64,000 nucleotides of DNA from Antedon bifida. Taxonomy: Eukaryota > Echinodermata > Crinoidea > Comatulida > Antedonidae. A program made the translations under genes and the position numbers. Below, in pieces: positions 25,101-37,313 of this stretch (its first letter is position 1; each line of letters opens with the position of its first letter). The notes beneath the pieces are model-generated. The model made no database searches, had not been told where the DNA came from, and worked only from the letters and a program-made list of their open reading frames with translations. The DNA lies in the NCBI GenBank assembly GCA_963402885.1, contig OY727101.1, forward strand, positions 17,770,417 through 17,834,416, written 5' to 3'.

Positions 25101-28100
25101 AATATTAACCATTACTTACTGATTATTTTCATAGAAAATGCCTTGATTTGATGTCAGCTCCGAAATAACATTAGAAGTTACATCAGGTGATGATGTATTA
25201 TAAGTAGTGTATATTAGAGCATCTTGTAGATTCTCTGTGGTAACTATTCCACCAATAGGGAACTGTTCCTCTGTCCCAATATACAGTGCCACAGCAGACA
25301 CCTCACTGTGTATCAACTCCTCAGCCTCGGACGAAATTACAAAATCTGGCTTCATACTTTGTTCACCTATTACGAAATATCCGTCCTTTCCTACCATGTT
25401 TTGACCAAGACTCGTCCGATAGTATATTCGTGTACCCATCCTGAAAATTTCATAAAACACTAATACAAAGCTTTCTAAATAATGGTTGGGGTCTCCTTTT
25501 AACTCGACAAACTGCGGACCTTTGTCCGCTGAACTGCTTGGGTTGATCTCGTTAATAATAATCTTTGATTGTCGTGGTTTGGTAGCCTGTTTGCTAGATC
25601 GACCATTACAACTATTTGGTTGTTTAGGAGTCGGTTTACCTAATCCAAACGCTACGCTACTCTGTATGTCTTGGTTAAAACATCGACTCATGCTTTCATC
25701 CCCCTCCATGAAAGTGGGATCTTCCATGATCTCAGCTTGACCTGGAAGCAGTGTGATCAAAAGTGGTAAGTTTATTTCTTCGTTTGTTGAGTAGACTAAC
25801 ACATCTTCAAGATGCGTTCTTGTCGGGAAAATACCATTGCTAAGGTTACGATGGTCTCCTCTATAGAGGGCGACTGCACCTGGTCCATTCTGTAGAAAGC
25901 CTACATTCCCAGTGTCTATGTCCACATTTTCTAAGCCAGAACCAATCAAAAAGTATCCATTACTGAAAAAAAGTTTCAAAAAAACACTATTTCAAAGCCA
26001 ATAACAGAAATATATTGCACTACTTTAAGATGTAGAATGTGTTAATATAACTTGACAAATAAAAATGATAATTTATGATTTATGATAATAGTGGGATATA
26101 GCAAAACCTCTATTAAGGTGACACCTTCAGGACCAAACAAAGTGTCCCCTTAATAGAGGCTGAAGTGTTAAAATATGAATTTTCCCTTGTTTATTTCACC
26201 AAAAAACGTCCAATTAGGGATGTCTCCTGAGTCCCTTACTCTACTGTATTATGATTTTAATGATAATTTTTATACCTGTCTGTTCTGTAATTTTGAAGTG
26301 GTATAGTATTAATACTTTGACTGGAACCACCACCAAATATCACAACTACTAGTGAATCCAACGATGCATACCCACGTCCGCCATCGTACAGCTCGATAAA
26401 ATCTGCATTATCATTACCCGGTTCATCTGCATTAACCTCACTTATCAAGATTTTCGTTAACGTACAATTGTTAAACGCTCCTGGAGTCGGTTGTGAGTTT
26501 AAGAAAGCTGAAAACATGACGGGAAGGTTACTCAGACACCGTGACATCGATTCTTCTCCAACGTTGTGTTTATCGTTCTCGTTTACGATGATCTGACCTG
26601 GAGCTATCATATCCAACAAAGTCCTATCATTCAAATCGTTAGTGCCGTAAATCAACGCATCAACGATATTTTCTTTGGAGATTGGTGTTCCGCGAGGGAA
26701 CTGTTGAGCCGTTCCGTGGTACAGTACAACTGCGTCTGGTCCGTTTTGAACAAAGTGTGTTGACACTACCATATTTGGTGACGGTACAATGTTTGCGCTT
26801 CCAATTACAAAGAAGCCATTACGATTGGTTCTAAAAATAAAGATATTTCATAAATAACATAATTGTAATGCAAGTAAAAACTGTACGTTACAATGGAATA
26901 TCTCACAAGCCTCGTCAACAACTTTTACATAATATTATTTATAGTAATATTTCATATAAAGTCTGTGCATTCTTATGCTAAGTAACTTATTTCTATATCT
27001 GTGTGGCCAAAAGGTTTAATAGACTGTTAATTTCTCAGCACACATTCCTGCATTTATCTGTACCTCTTTGAATAAAGTTAAATTTGACAAGAACCTCTTT
27101 AAGGGGGACTGGATCCAAAAGTGTCCACTGAATAGCTGTAGTGTTAAAACATATATTTCCCTTCGTTAATTTTACAGAAAAGTGTCCCCTAATAGGAGTA
27201 TTTTAAATGAGGGGTGAGGAGGGAGGGAGGTATGAGAAATATTTCATACTGTATATGTGACTTGGGTAATAATGCTCCTATTATTGCAGACCAAAGACCA
27301 AAGCATTCAAAGCATGTACCATAAAGCTGTGTCTACACTATTATGTGACAAAAAAATGTGATGTGCCCATATGTTAACATAACAACATCATATCATTACC
27401 ATATTTTGGGCATATCACTACCATATTTGGGCATATCATTACCTTATTTGGGCACACTTTTTTTGTCAAATTAGATTGATAGTGTAAACAGAGCTTAAAG
27501 GACTTACTTTTGTCCTGTAAGATCCACTTCAAAGTAAGACCTGTCATCATTGGTGCCATCAAAGAACACCAGCATCAGACCATCCAGTTTGGTCCTGCCT
27601 ACTCCAAAGTCGTACAACTCGATGAATTCATGCGTGTCTGATTCAGCGTTATCGACGTTCAGTTCATTTATGACGATAGCTGTAAAATAAAGTTAATAAT
27701 CATATATTAAATAGATATTTTTGAGGTAGAGGCCCAATGGATGAATGACTGGCTTCTCACCATTGGATTTTGGTCACAATAAGGTAAACTTTTGTGTGTC
27801 CTTGAGTTTTGTTGCCTTGTTTTTTGGATGGGACATTAAGTTATTGGTTGTGTGTATATATGTACATATAAATCCAAAGGCAAATTACTGAAAAAATGAC
27901 AATACTGTGGGTATCAGTGGCTGGATCTCAATAACGATACAAAATAAAATAAGCAAAAAGCTATTATCAAAACGATAAAGTAAAACACCCAGAAACAGTA
28001 GCAGAGCTATGTACATATCTATATTAAAAACTCTTTCTGTCAGCTGTGTTGTTCTGGGCCTTCACAAGTATATTAATTCATATTTTATTTGCAATTTATT

Positions 28101-31100
28101 GTTTTTCTGACCTGGATAAATATCTGTGTTTGTCTTGCATTTGTTGTCTCTGTTAGGAGAAGGCTTCGAAGACACAAACGCATTCTGGTGACGTTTATCT
28201 TTTCCATAGCAACGGCTTATTGTCTTGTTGTTTGATTCGTTAAGTAGAATAATAGGCTGACCTTAAAATGATTAGATTATGAGAAAGTAATAAAATATGT
28301 TAAAAGCTTTTAAGCAATTAAATAATTAATTCATTTAAAATAATTAATAAAACATTAATTCGATATTATGAATATGACTGGTAGTTATATCATTCAGCCT
28401 GTCAATTAGCCTTGAACCTGACCAAATATGGAAAACTACAAAGGGATTTGTGAGAGTTCAGAGGTTGAACAGTGAAGGTACAGCCTTGTGAACAGGCAAA
28501 TTGTAATGCGTCGATGTAGGTCTGGTTTTGGAAAACAGACTTTAATTAATGCATGGTCTGGTTAACAACAGTCTTGTCTAAAAAAAAATTGTGTGAAAGA
28601 ATGTGAAAAGATATTAGTCAAGTACTTGGGCTTGAATCTAATCCCTAGCCATTAGCGAAAGCTCTGTGGTCTAGAGGTATAAAGACCAGGCTAGTGATCT
28701 GGAGGTTGTGGGTTCGAGTCCCACCAAAGAATTACTTTCCAATTTATACTTAGTATATAAAGTACAAAAATGACACAAAGCTACTCAGTAGATGAGAAGA
28801 TGTATTGAAAGATTGTACATGAAAAATGAAGATTAATAAAATCAGACTTTGAATTGGCCATTTTGTAGTTTTAACAAAGTTAATCCCATCTGTAGAAAAA
28901 AAAACCTGAAAAAATAATGTTTTCACTTATAAATGATTAAATTCAACCAAAAACCCATTGGCTGGCAGCCAATTTGACAAAAATTTGGTAAAAATGAATA
29001 AATATTATGTGACATTAAACAACATTCAACAAAAAAATTTAAAAAAATAATTTTTTCAGGGAGACAATATATCTTTAAATACAATTATCCTAAAGAGATA
29101 TTGGCATGATACAGTATTCCTTATGTATCTATCCTAGCCCTTGGACTTGATTAGAGAGGCGCATAAACATACCTGGCACAAGCTCGTCCACAAGTGTACT
29201 AGGATCATCTTCCCAAAATGTGTACACCACTGCGTCTATCAAACTGGTCGTAGTAAGGGTCTGACCATGAAGGAACGCGCCAGAGGGCGCTCTGTAGATA
29301 GTCACTGCAGCTGGACCCATTTGAAGGAAACCTCCCTCACCGGAATCAACGAAATAATCTTTGGATAAAAGAATGAAATAGTGTGATTCTATTTGCAATA
29401 AAATAAATAATTTATTGAAAAAAGGCTAAATGGACATTATTAATACAGTATCAGGAAAAATGGTACGGTACAGTATAAAGTTATTCATTGCAGAATCATG
29501 GAAATTCAGGGGACACTTCTAATGAAACGAACCAGGATTAATAATATGTTTGAACACAGGCAACCTCTATTCAGGGGACACTTGAATGTTAATATAGAAA
29601 TATGTACTGTTGATTAAATGCATACAGTAGAATCAGGGGACACCAACTAATATTAAGAGGACACTTTCTTGTGAAAGGGCACCCCTAATCAGGAACACCC
29701 TTAAGGCCACACTCCCCAAAGGTGTCCCCTTAATAGAGGTTCTATTGTAAAACAATTTGATTCCATGGTTTATAATTTAATAATGGTAATATTAGTATGT
29801 TCTTCTTACCTGCTATACTTTTATCATTACTTAACAAAAAGTAGCCATCATCATTTGTGCTATATCCTGCAAGGTCATATGCACTATAAACTCTATTCTG
29901 GTCATTGCCACTGTACAACACAACAGATGTACCAGTTAAGTCCATGTACTCCCCATTTGAACTCCTGAGTTCAATGTAGTCAATGCCCGGATGCTGGTAC
30001 CAGAAACTTCCCGGGACTACCTTAATCTCGTTGATGAGGATATCGTCTGTTTGTATGGGACAAGCATTTAGGGCCTCTGAAGACGGATCTGAGACGACAA
30101 ACGGCGTTGGAGAGTTTAGTTTAAGAGAAAAACATCTGCTTAGAGACTGCCCTGAGCTTTGCAGAATAGATGATGGAATCTGCAGGAGAATTAAAAAAAA
30201 AATTAAAAATTACTATTTGCATATTGTATTTAAATAAGGAAAAAAAGATTCATATTAAGAAAAAAAGTTTGGTACAGTACAAGGGTGTCGAGGGTTAGGG
30301 GGTCACACATTATCAGCAAAAAGTTAAATTTAGCCTATGTATTATACACACACACAGTTCCAAGTTTCAAGCATCCTTTTGGACACCTCTATTCAGGGGA
30401 CACCCCTAAGGAAACTCAGTTTTCTGTGGAATAAACTGAGGGGAACCATACGTTTAACACTGCTGCCAAACCCTATTAAGGAGACACCGTGTTTGGTCCG
30501 ATAGTTGTCCCTTTAATAAGGGTTCAACATTAAATAAGCCATTGATATGTTGTTGTTATATGTCATTTTAACTTACAGGGGGTTGTCCTGAATATAAATC
30601 ACTGGTCCATCCTGTCAATGGGGTCACATAGTCATTGTATACAACAGAGTCTATCAATCCATCCGTTCTTGTACGTCCTTCATCTGCGAAGATTTCAAAT
30701 GCCGCTTTATAGATGGTCACTGCTCCACTCGACGTTCTTATAAAACCTACGATATTAATAACATATTAAAAATATTTCTTTTTTTGATTTACCAATAACG
30801 CAAATTTATACAATAGTATAAATATGGATCTTGCTTTATTTTAAATTTACCTGGAGCTAAAACTAAAGCTGGATATGGTTCAGTGCTTCGTACGCCTACC
30901 ACTAAGTAACCCTCACTGTCCGTTGAGTAGCCAGCTAAATCTATCGTGAAGTACGAGTGGCCAGATTCACTGAACAAAACAATGAGAAATCCATCTGTCA
31001 ATAAAAGAGTATTGTGTTGTGAAATTACTTTAAATATGGCAACTAATCTCAGTAGTCAATTCAAAACAGAAACACTTGAAAATAATAAAAGAAATTATAT

Positions 31101-34100
31101 TATAAGTTTTGAGTATTTTTAGTAAGAATCTTATATTGTTTAATAAACTCTTGGATTAAATACTGTATAGAGTGTCAAATTCTCTTATAATAAAATTCCA
31201 AATTCTGTTATTATGTACTCTACCAATAAAAGCAAATGTTAAGTGTTTTCAAGTTTAGTTACGGCCCTAATAATTTTTGTTTTCTTATGAAATACCACTA
31301 TAATTAAATCCATTTGTTGAACAGTTTTGGAATAAAAATATGTCTATTTATCTAAATATAAATACATACACAGTAGGACTATTTTATAGGCAAATTTAAC
31401 AGAAAAAAAAGTAAAAAATAATAAATAATTGTTTTAAAATGGATGGGAGTACTTATGTGTTCACCATAGGCAATTTTCAAACCCTCTCAGAATAAAAAGT
31501 ATGCTCTCTGGAGCTTTGTCTACATTATCAAACTAGTTTGACAAAAAAGTGTTATGTGCCCAAATATGGTAGTGATATGACATCTTGTCCATATATGGAC
31601 ACATCACATTTTTTTTTCATATACAGTTTGATAGTGTAGACAATGCTTAAAGTGTTTTTTCTTCTCTGTTATTTATTTTGTCTATCTCTTACCAAGAGTT
31701 GTAGATCCAAATCCTAAATCCCAAATTTCAATGAACTGATCAGCGGCAACCATATTGATTTCGTTAATAACCAAAGTAATGTTGTGTCTTGGCGGACAGT
31801 GATTCAGCATCTTCGGGCTCAGTGTCCGCATTATATAAACTGTCTCGTTTGCGTACTCGCATCTGTTTATAGACTCGTCGGATGGACTTTGATCCCATGT
31901 TTCCGTTACTACGTGGCTAACCGACGACGAAAAACTAATACTTAACGGCGGGGACCAAGGATGAGGGCCACCTATCTGTTTCTTGAAAATAATTGCATCC
32001 ACCAATCCCTCGGACGGTGGAGTTTCTTGGAAATGTTCCGAAAATGAGGCACTGTGGAAAAGAGCAATAGCGCCCTCTGAGTTACTCAACTGTGAGAGAC
32101 CAACGAAAAGGATAACGTCAAATGGTAAAGGAGAGCTGTATTGGGCCAGTATCAAGAGGCCATCTTTGTTAGTGCGCCTTCCTTTGATCATAGAAATTTT
32201 ATTGAGCTTATTGTCCCCTACATATTCAACCTAAAAAAGAAAATATATATTCAAATCAATCTCAGTTTTGGAATAAAAAATATGTCTATATTTATCAAAA
32301 TATAAATGCATGCGCAGTAGGCCTATGTTTAAGGCAAATATATCAATAATAGAAAAATGGATTTCAATATGAATTGATATTTTATTATGGATTGACATTT
32401 TAATATGGATTATTATTTTAATATCAAATCAATCTAATTATGGATTGTTATTTTAATATGGATTGAAATTTTAATATGGATTGAAATTTTAATATGGATT
32501 GTTATTTTAATATGGATTGTTATTTTATTATGGATTGTTATTTTAATATGGATTGATATTTTAATATGGATTGATATTTTAATATCAAATCAATCTTTTA
32601 ATATGGACTGATATTTTAATATCAAATCAATCTTTTAATACGGATTGACATTTTAATATGGATTGAAATTTTAATATGGATTGATATTTTAATATCAAAT
32701 CAATCTTTTAATATGGATTGACATTTTAATATGGATTGAAATTTTAATATGGATTGACATATTAATATGGATTGACATTTTAATATGGATTGACATTTTA
32801 ATATGGATTGACATTTTAATATCAAATCAATCTTTTAATATGGATTGTTATTTTAATATCAAATCAATCTTTTAATATGGATTGATATTTTAATATGGAT
32901 TGATATTTATATGGATTGACATTTTAATATGGATTGACATTTTAATATGGATTGATATTTTAATACGGATTGATATTTTAATATGGATTGATATTTTAAT
33001 ACGGATTGATATTTTAATATGGATTGAAATTTTAATATGGATTGACATTTTAATATGGGTTGACATTTTAATACGGATTGATATTTCAATATGGATTTAT
33101 AAACTTGATTGAAACAGATTTATTTCCTCAACAAATTAAACTTAATTTTCTTGGTGGTCCCTAGTTCTATTAATAGAACACTTTCATTAAACAATTTTTA
33201 AAACTCACTAGAATAAGATCATCAAGAGGGAAGTTTGGTTTTCCTGGCGTTATCAGCTCAACAAAAACGCCAGTGTGACCCTCTGCATGGACGTTGACTT
33301 CATTAATGAACACCGGTGGTGGGGGGCATTTATTTGGTTGTCCTGGGGAGGGGTAACCAAGATCAAAAGAGTACTGCTCAAGTGGAAGCTTTGAGTGGCA
33401 TCGAATGATAGATTCATCTCCTATAGAAAAGTCAAAAGAAAATAAAATGGAAAAATCTTTTTAGAATTAAGATTATGATTCTCCTCTGATAAGAGGTTGA
33501 ATTATGTACAGTCTGTGTCTTATCTTGGTCATCTTCAATACTATGCAAGACGATAAGGACATAAAGGAGCAGTATAGATCAAATATCACTTGTTGACAAT
33601 TTTCTCTGTTGTTTCTTTGTCCATTTAATATTTTTGTTAATACTGTTTTAATACTGTATATGGTGTAATTACAAATGTAAAACTGTTCATATACAAGCAT
33701 GTTTCAATAATTCACTGAGCGTAGGCAGATCCAGGGAAACTGCCCAGCCCCACGCCCCCCACACCCAATTTAAAAATCCTGGATCTGCCACTGTATGTTG
33801 TTATAGTGGTACATTTGTTTCTGCAGGACACTTTTCATTTTTTTTATTTTTTTTATTCAATTTTAGGCAAATTGCCAAGGATAACCACAAGTGAACTCAA
33901 TCACTGTCCTTCTCTCAAAGGTGGCTCTCCTGTTCACACGACAAACATAAACACAATTTTTTTAATTAATGAGGAAAAGTGTATACAGTTTTTGGAGTAT
34001 TACTATATTTTAATCTATGTAGTATGGAACAGTCTGAAATTAAAATATTACAAATAACACAATAGGTTCAATTAAATGTAAATTAGGGTACTGTAACAGA

Positions 34101-37100
34101 GGTTTGGGGAAAAATAAAAACTTAATATATTCTTTACCTCTGTGATGTCTGGTATCTTCTTTAATTTGTATTTGACCCGGAACTAGAAGTCGCAGTAGCC
34201 GTCTATCAACTCGTTGCCGTGTACCATAAACTATCGCATCTATGATATTCGCAGTGGTAGCCTGATCACGGAGCGCGATACTTGAATTCTAAAAATATAT
34301 GCATAAATATAATAATAATATATATAATATAATTTAGTAGTACAGTACCAACTCATTATTTTGAGTATGTGTACTGGGTGTGTATTTTCTTACCTTGTAT
34401 AGACCTACAGCATCTGGGCCATTCTGCAACCATGCCCTATCAGTGACCACAATCTGCGGTTGAGATCCGTTTACTGGTGCACCAATAAGGAAAAAGCCTT
34501 TGGAGTCCGTTCGATAACCAGTTAAATCAAACACCTTATACGCTCTGAAAATAATGAGACATATTTCATTTTTTTTTTTACTTTTGTAGGGTATTACTAT
34601 TATTTATAAATTACTGTTGTATTTTTACAGAGGTTGCGGACACTAAAATGTTATGGCGAACCCACTGGCCAATTGTTGTCTAATTAAATAAGACATTTGC
34701 ATTATTGACATAATTGATCTTATGTATTATACATTAATTATTAAATGTTTTATCATATAAATTAACTATTTACCTCTCTCTGTCATTTCCATTAAACAAC
34801 ACCACTTTCAGGCTATCTAAACTAGTATTCGCAAGACCAAGTAGTTCGATGAACTCTTCGTTATCGTGTCCTGGTTGATTCACATTAATCTCATTAATTC
34901 GGATGCGGTCCTGATAATGTGGCGTAGTCTCCGACATTGTCTGGCCATTCCTCCTACAGTTGTCGTTCAACTGCCATTTGCTGACAGGACCGTGTCCGAA
35001 CATTACGTTACTTATACGCTCCGACACATCACACCTAAGTATGCTTTCCGGCTCTGGCGGTACCGTTACCTGATCCTGTCCAGGAGTTAGTTCTTCTATT
35101 AGTTCTACATTCACTTCTTCACCGTATACAACAGCGTCAATCCTATTATTAATGTTAGATTGTGTTGAAAGTCTAAAATCTGGAGGGCATAACACTAGAC
35201 TAACACCTTGTGGAGGGGTTAAGAAGTCATCTCCAAAAAATCGGAAAAACTGAGTGATGTTGCTCCCGACCGAAGACAAAACAAAATATCCATTTCTGTC
35301 GGTTGTCGCGCCAGTAAGATCAAAACCATTATTAATATAACCAGGTCGGTAAAAAAGTAAATTGATCCCGTCCAGTGATTGATAACCAACTCCGCCATCA
35401 TAAATTTCTACAAATGGATGCGAATCTGCCGTTTGGTATATATTTATTTCGTTTATATACAGCTCTGGTATTTGGCAATTATTCTCCAATCCTGGAGACA
35501 AGTTCATTGTTTTAAATGATCGCAGCATGACTGGTTTCCATCCACGACATCTACCAAGAGAAACATCTCCACCCGTGCCCGATGGTGCGCGTAACGGAGT
35601 TTGTCCAGGTATCAATGTCTGCTGCATGTCATTGTTCACGTTCCGAGAACTGCCATAGACAACAGCATCTACCAGATTACATGTCGTGACCTCGGAATTT
35701 GCTATCAAGACATTTGCGTCTTCATAATAAAGTGCGACGCCATTGATACCAGATTGTAAAAATCTAAAACCGTCAATGACAATATCCGGAGAGAATGTAT
35801 CACTTGCATGGCCTATCACTAGATACCCGTTGGTTGGTTTATAATCATCTAAATGGATAGTTCTATATAACGAACCTGAATTGCGTCTGAATATTGCAAG
35901 GATATAGTTTTCCAGCTCATTCTGCGTAAAAATTAGCTCAATGTATTGTGGGCCATCTGTCCATATATGGAGTTCATTAATAAACGCACCACCTTGTTTT
36001 TGTTTTTGTTCACATGTATTATTTGGTGGGGTAGGCGCTGGAGTAGGCGTTGCCTCTGGTAAACTACAATTATTTGGCCCACCGGGCGTGGCTGGGGTAA
36101 GTTTAAACGGACTTGACTTTCTTACGTCCATCCCTCGGCAGCGGCTTACCGATTCATCAAAATCGTAAAAGTCACGGTCTTCATGTATAGTGCCCTCGCC
36201 GGGTGTTAAGACACTTGATAACGATACCACTCGACCACCACGTCTATCGTAAACAATGGCATCCACCAGCAGGTCAAGATTACTCGTAGAGCGCATACCG
36301 GTAGTGATTGCATTCGGATCTCCATAATAAAGCGCCACGCCATCTGGACCACTTTGGAGAAAATTAGCATTAGAATTATTTGGTACAATATAATTTGGCG
36401 ATGGGCGAATGCGGTGAGAGCCAATCAAAAAATAGCCACGGGCATCGACTGTGTACCCTGTTAAATAGAACAAACGATACAACCTATTATTACGACCATT
36501 GAATAATGCAACTGTATAATTATCTAGGTTCACTTGAATGTTACCATTATTATATAATTCGATAAACTCCATATAATCACTTCCAGGATTATCAGCATTT
36601 ATTTCAGAGATACGCATCGGTGAAGTCGTTGTGATGGGTGCAATTGTTGGTGCGCCACTCTGGAGCGTACTGCTGTTACACGGATTCGGCTGTCCTGGAG
36701 TCAGTGGCATTATCGCAAAATGTGACGAATTCTGTACATCTGACCAATCACACCTGCTTATAGACTCATCATCTACTGGCGAAACAAAAGCGTTTTCATG
36801 AACCGCAGCCTGCCCTGGCATGAGGACATCAAGTAAAGTATGCGAACCTACAAAACCGCCGTCATCATATACAACCGCATCGATAAGCGAATCATTCGTT
36901 ACACGCATTCCTCGGTATAAATTCACTGACGATGAATCGTATAATGCGACCGCGTCAAGACCGTTTTGGATGATATTACGTGAAATTATCAAGTCCGGTA
37001 CAGGTCGAACGTTCGCCGATCCCATCACAAAGAACTCCCCAGGGTTGAGCATTCCGCTTAGCGGTTTAACCCTATATGCTCGATTATTGTTACCATTATA

Positions 37101-37313
37101 CAACACTAAACTATAACTCGAAAGGTTCACAGCTTGCGTTCCATTGTTAACTAGTTCTATAAATTCACGGATATCATACAACGGGTTGTCCGCATTGATC
37201 TCATTAATAAGAATCTGACTGTTACACTGCCATGGTAACCATATCAGGAAACACACAGTCACCAAAATGTGTGTGAAACGACCATTAACATCTTCACCTC
37301 GTAAACAAGCCAT
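22161..37313 (-). CDS. Giant type I membrane protein with eleven lamin-tail-domain (LTD) repeats
   Basis: The joined CDS is 6,936 bases, 2,311 residues. Exons: 34774-37313, 34394-34544, 34138-34288, 33209-33420, 31693-32230, 30851-30994, 30577-30746, 29810-30179, 29173-29358, 28112-28261, 27508-27679, 26276-26830, 25120-25962, 24392-24657, 23719-23937, 22872-22983, 22161-22317. All introns are GT/AG and keep phase. A signal peptide (residues 1-32) precedes eleven LTD-like repeats beginning near residues 34, 233, 444, 619, 804, 985, 1169, 1350, 1539, 1725 and 1917. Each opens with a variant of INEINADN, then EFIELYN, GYF(L/V)IG, QNGPDAVALY, IDA(V/I)VY and LxPGQ, and most close with ESISRC and TPGxPNxC (two conserved Cys). 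Residues ~2062-2222 form a Cys-containing juxtamembrane module, ~2227-2252 a transmembrane helix followed by RKK, and the last ~60 a cytoplasmic tail. LTD is an Ig-like fold known from lamins and prokaryotic surface proteins. The function is unknown; a surface adhesion or matrix role is my inference. Confidence 0.9.
22621..22783. mobile_element. MITE family A, copy 3
   Basis: Near full palindrome from ATCTCTGTCTACACTATCAAACT to AGTTTGATAGTGTAAACAGAGCTT, with TGTGATGTGCCC / GGGCACATCACA inner arms. It lies in the intron between the transmembrane and tail exons of the LTD gene. Confidence 0.85.
23290..23430. mobile_element. MITE family A, copy 4
   Basis: Begins AAGCCTCGTCTCCACTATCAAACT and ends TTTGATAGTTTAGACAGAGCTT, with the same TGTGATGTGCCCATATATGG core. 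It lies in an LTD-gene intron. Confidence 0.85.
24762..25068 (-). mobile_element. tRNA-derived SINE, family 1, copy 1
   Basis: Read on the minus strand it starts with a tRNA-like head: GGCGCAGTGTGTTGGACG as A box, GGTTCGAATCC as B box. A conserved body (GGCAAGATACTTTACTTTCG, CTCTCTCCACCCAGG, CCATACGTGTTTGATCC, GGCGCTATATAA) and an ATT-rich tail follow. The same unit occurs on the plus strand at 60820-61112. It lies in the intron between LTD-gene exons 13 and 14. Confidence 0.85.
26098..26250. repeat. GGGGACAC-family repeat
   Basis: Reads AAAACCTCTATTAAGGTGACACC, then GGACCAAACAAAGTGTCCCC, then TTAATAGAGG and a TTTATTTCACC / GTCTCCTGAGTCCC part. It is one of about eleven dispersed copies in this window, in an LTD-gene intron. 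Confidence 0.65.
27060..27205. repeat. GGGGACAC-family repeat, degenerate
   Basis: Contains TTTAAGGGGGACTGGATCC, AAGTGTCCACTGAATAG, AACATATATTTCCC and GTGTCCCCTAATAGG in family order. LTD-gene intron. Confidence 0.5.
27324..27497. mobile_element. MITE family A, copy 5
   Basis: From AAGCTGTGTCTACACTA to TTGATAGTGTAAACAGAGCTTAA. The inner CATATTTGGGCATATCA unit is present in three short tandem copies, making this the longest copy of the family. It ends about 10 bases from the donor side of LTD exon 11 (27508). Confidence 0.85.
28658..28735 (+). other. tRNA-like sequence (tRNA pseudogene or SINE head)
   Basis: The run has a TGGTCTAGAGGT A-box-like element, a GTCT/AGAC D-stem, a CCAGG/TCTGG anticodon stem around a 7-base loop CTAGTGA (anticodon AGT, Thr-like), and a B box GGTTCGAGTCC inside a GTGGG/CCCAC T-arm. 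The acceptor arms pair poorly, so a functional tRNA is unlikely. It sits in the intron between LTD exons 9 and 10. Confidence 0.5.
28825..29070. repeat. Dispersed repeat D, copy 1
   Basis: A segment including GGCCATTTTGTAGTTTTAAC, TTTTCACTTATAAATGA and AAACCCATTGGCTGGCAGCC is repeated at 55324-55640. The body is AT-rich with no coding capacity. It may follow the tRNA-like head at 28658-28735 as part of one SINE, which I cannot confirm because the second copy lacks that head. Confidence 0.6.
29483..29755. repeat. GGGGACAC-family repeat, two adjoining degenerate units
   Basis: Several copies of CAGGGGACAC and GGTGTCCCCTTAATAGAGG lie within 270 bases, suggesting two units side by side or one inserted into another. 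It lies in an LTD-gene intron. Confidence 0.6.
30384..30527. repeat. GGGGACAC-family repeat
   Basis: CTCTATTCAGGGGACACCCC, GGAATAAACTGAGGGG and ATTAAGGAGACACCGTGTTTGG occur in order, followed by TTTAATAAGGGTTC. LTD-gene intron. Confidence 0.6.
31511..31649. mobile_element. MITE family A, copy 6
   Basis: GAGCTTTGTCTACATTATCAAACT at the left and AGTTTGATAGTGTAGACAATGC at the right, with the usual core. It lies 44 bases downstream (in the transcript sense) of LTD exon 5. Confidence 0.85.
32352..33100. repeat. 18-bp minisatellite in an LTD-gene intron
   Basis: About 40 head-to-tail units of TGGATTGATATTTTAATA with the variants GACATT, GAAATT, GTTATT and TACGGATT. The array is broken at intervals by a second motif, TATCAAATCAATCTTTTAATA. 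Because the unit is a multiple of three, both strands show spurious open frames (32900-33112 plus, 32907-33089 minus). It lies between exons 4 and 5. Confidence 0.9.

Noticed and set aside
28658-28735. Functional tRNA-Thr gene
   Set aside because: The acceptor stem has several mismatches and no clear terminator run follows at the right distance. Kept only as a tRNA-like sequence.
32900-33112. Ile/Trp/Asp repeat ORF on plus strand and its minus counterpart
   Set aside because: Both are products of the 18-bp minisatellite, whose unit is a multiple of three. It lies in an intron of the LTD gene.
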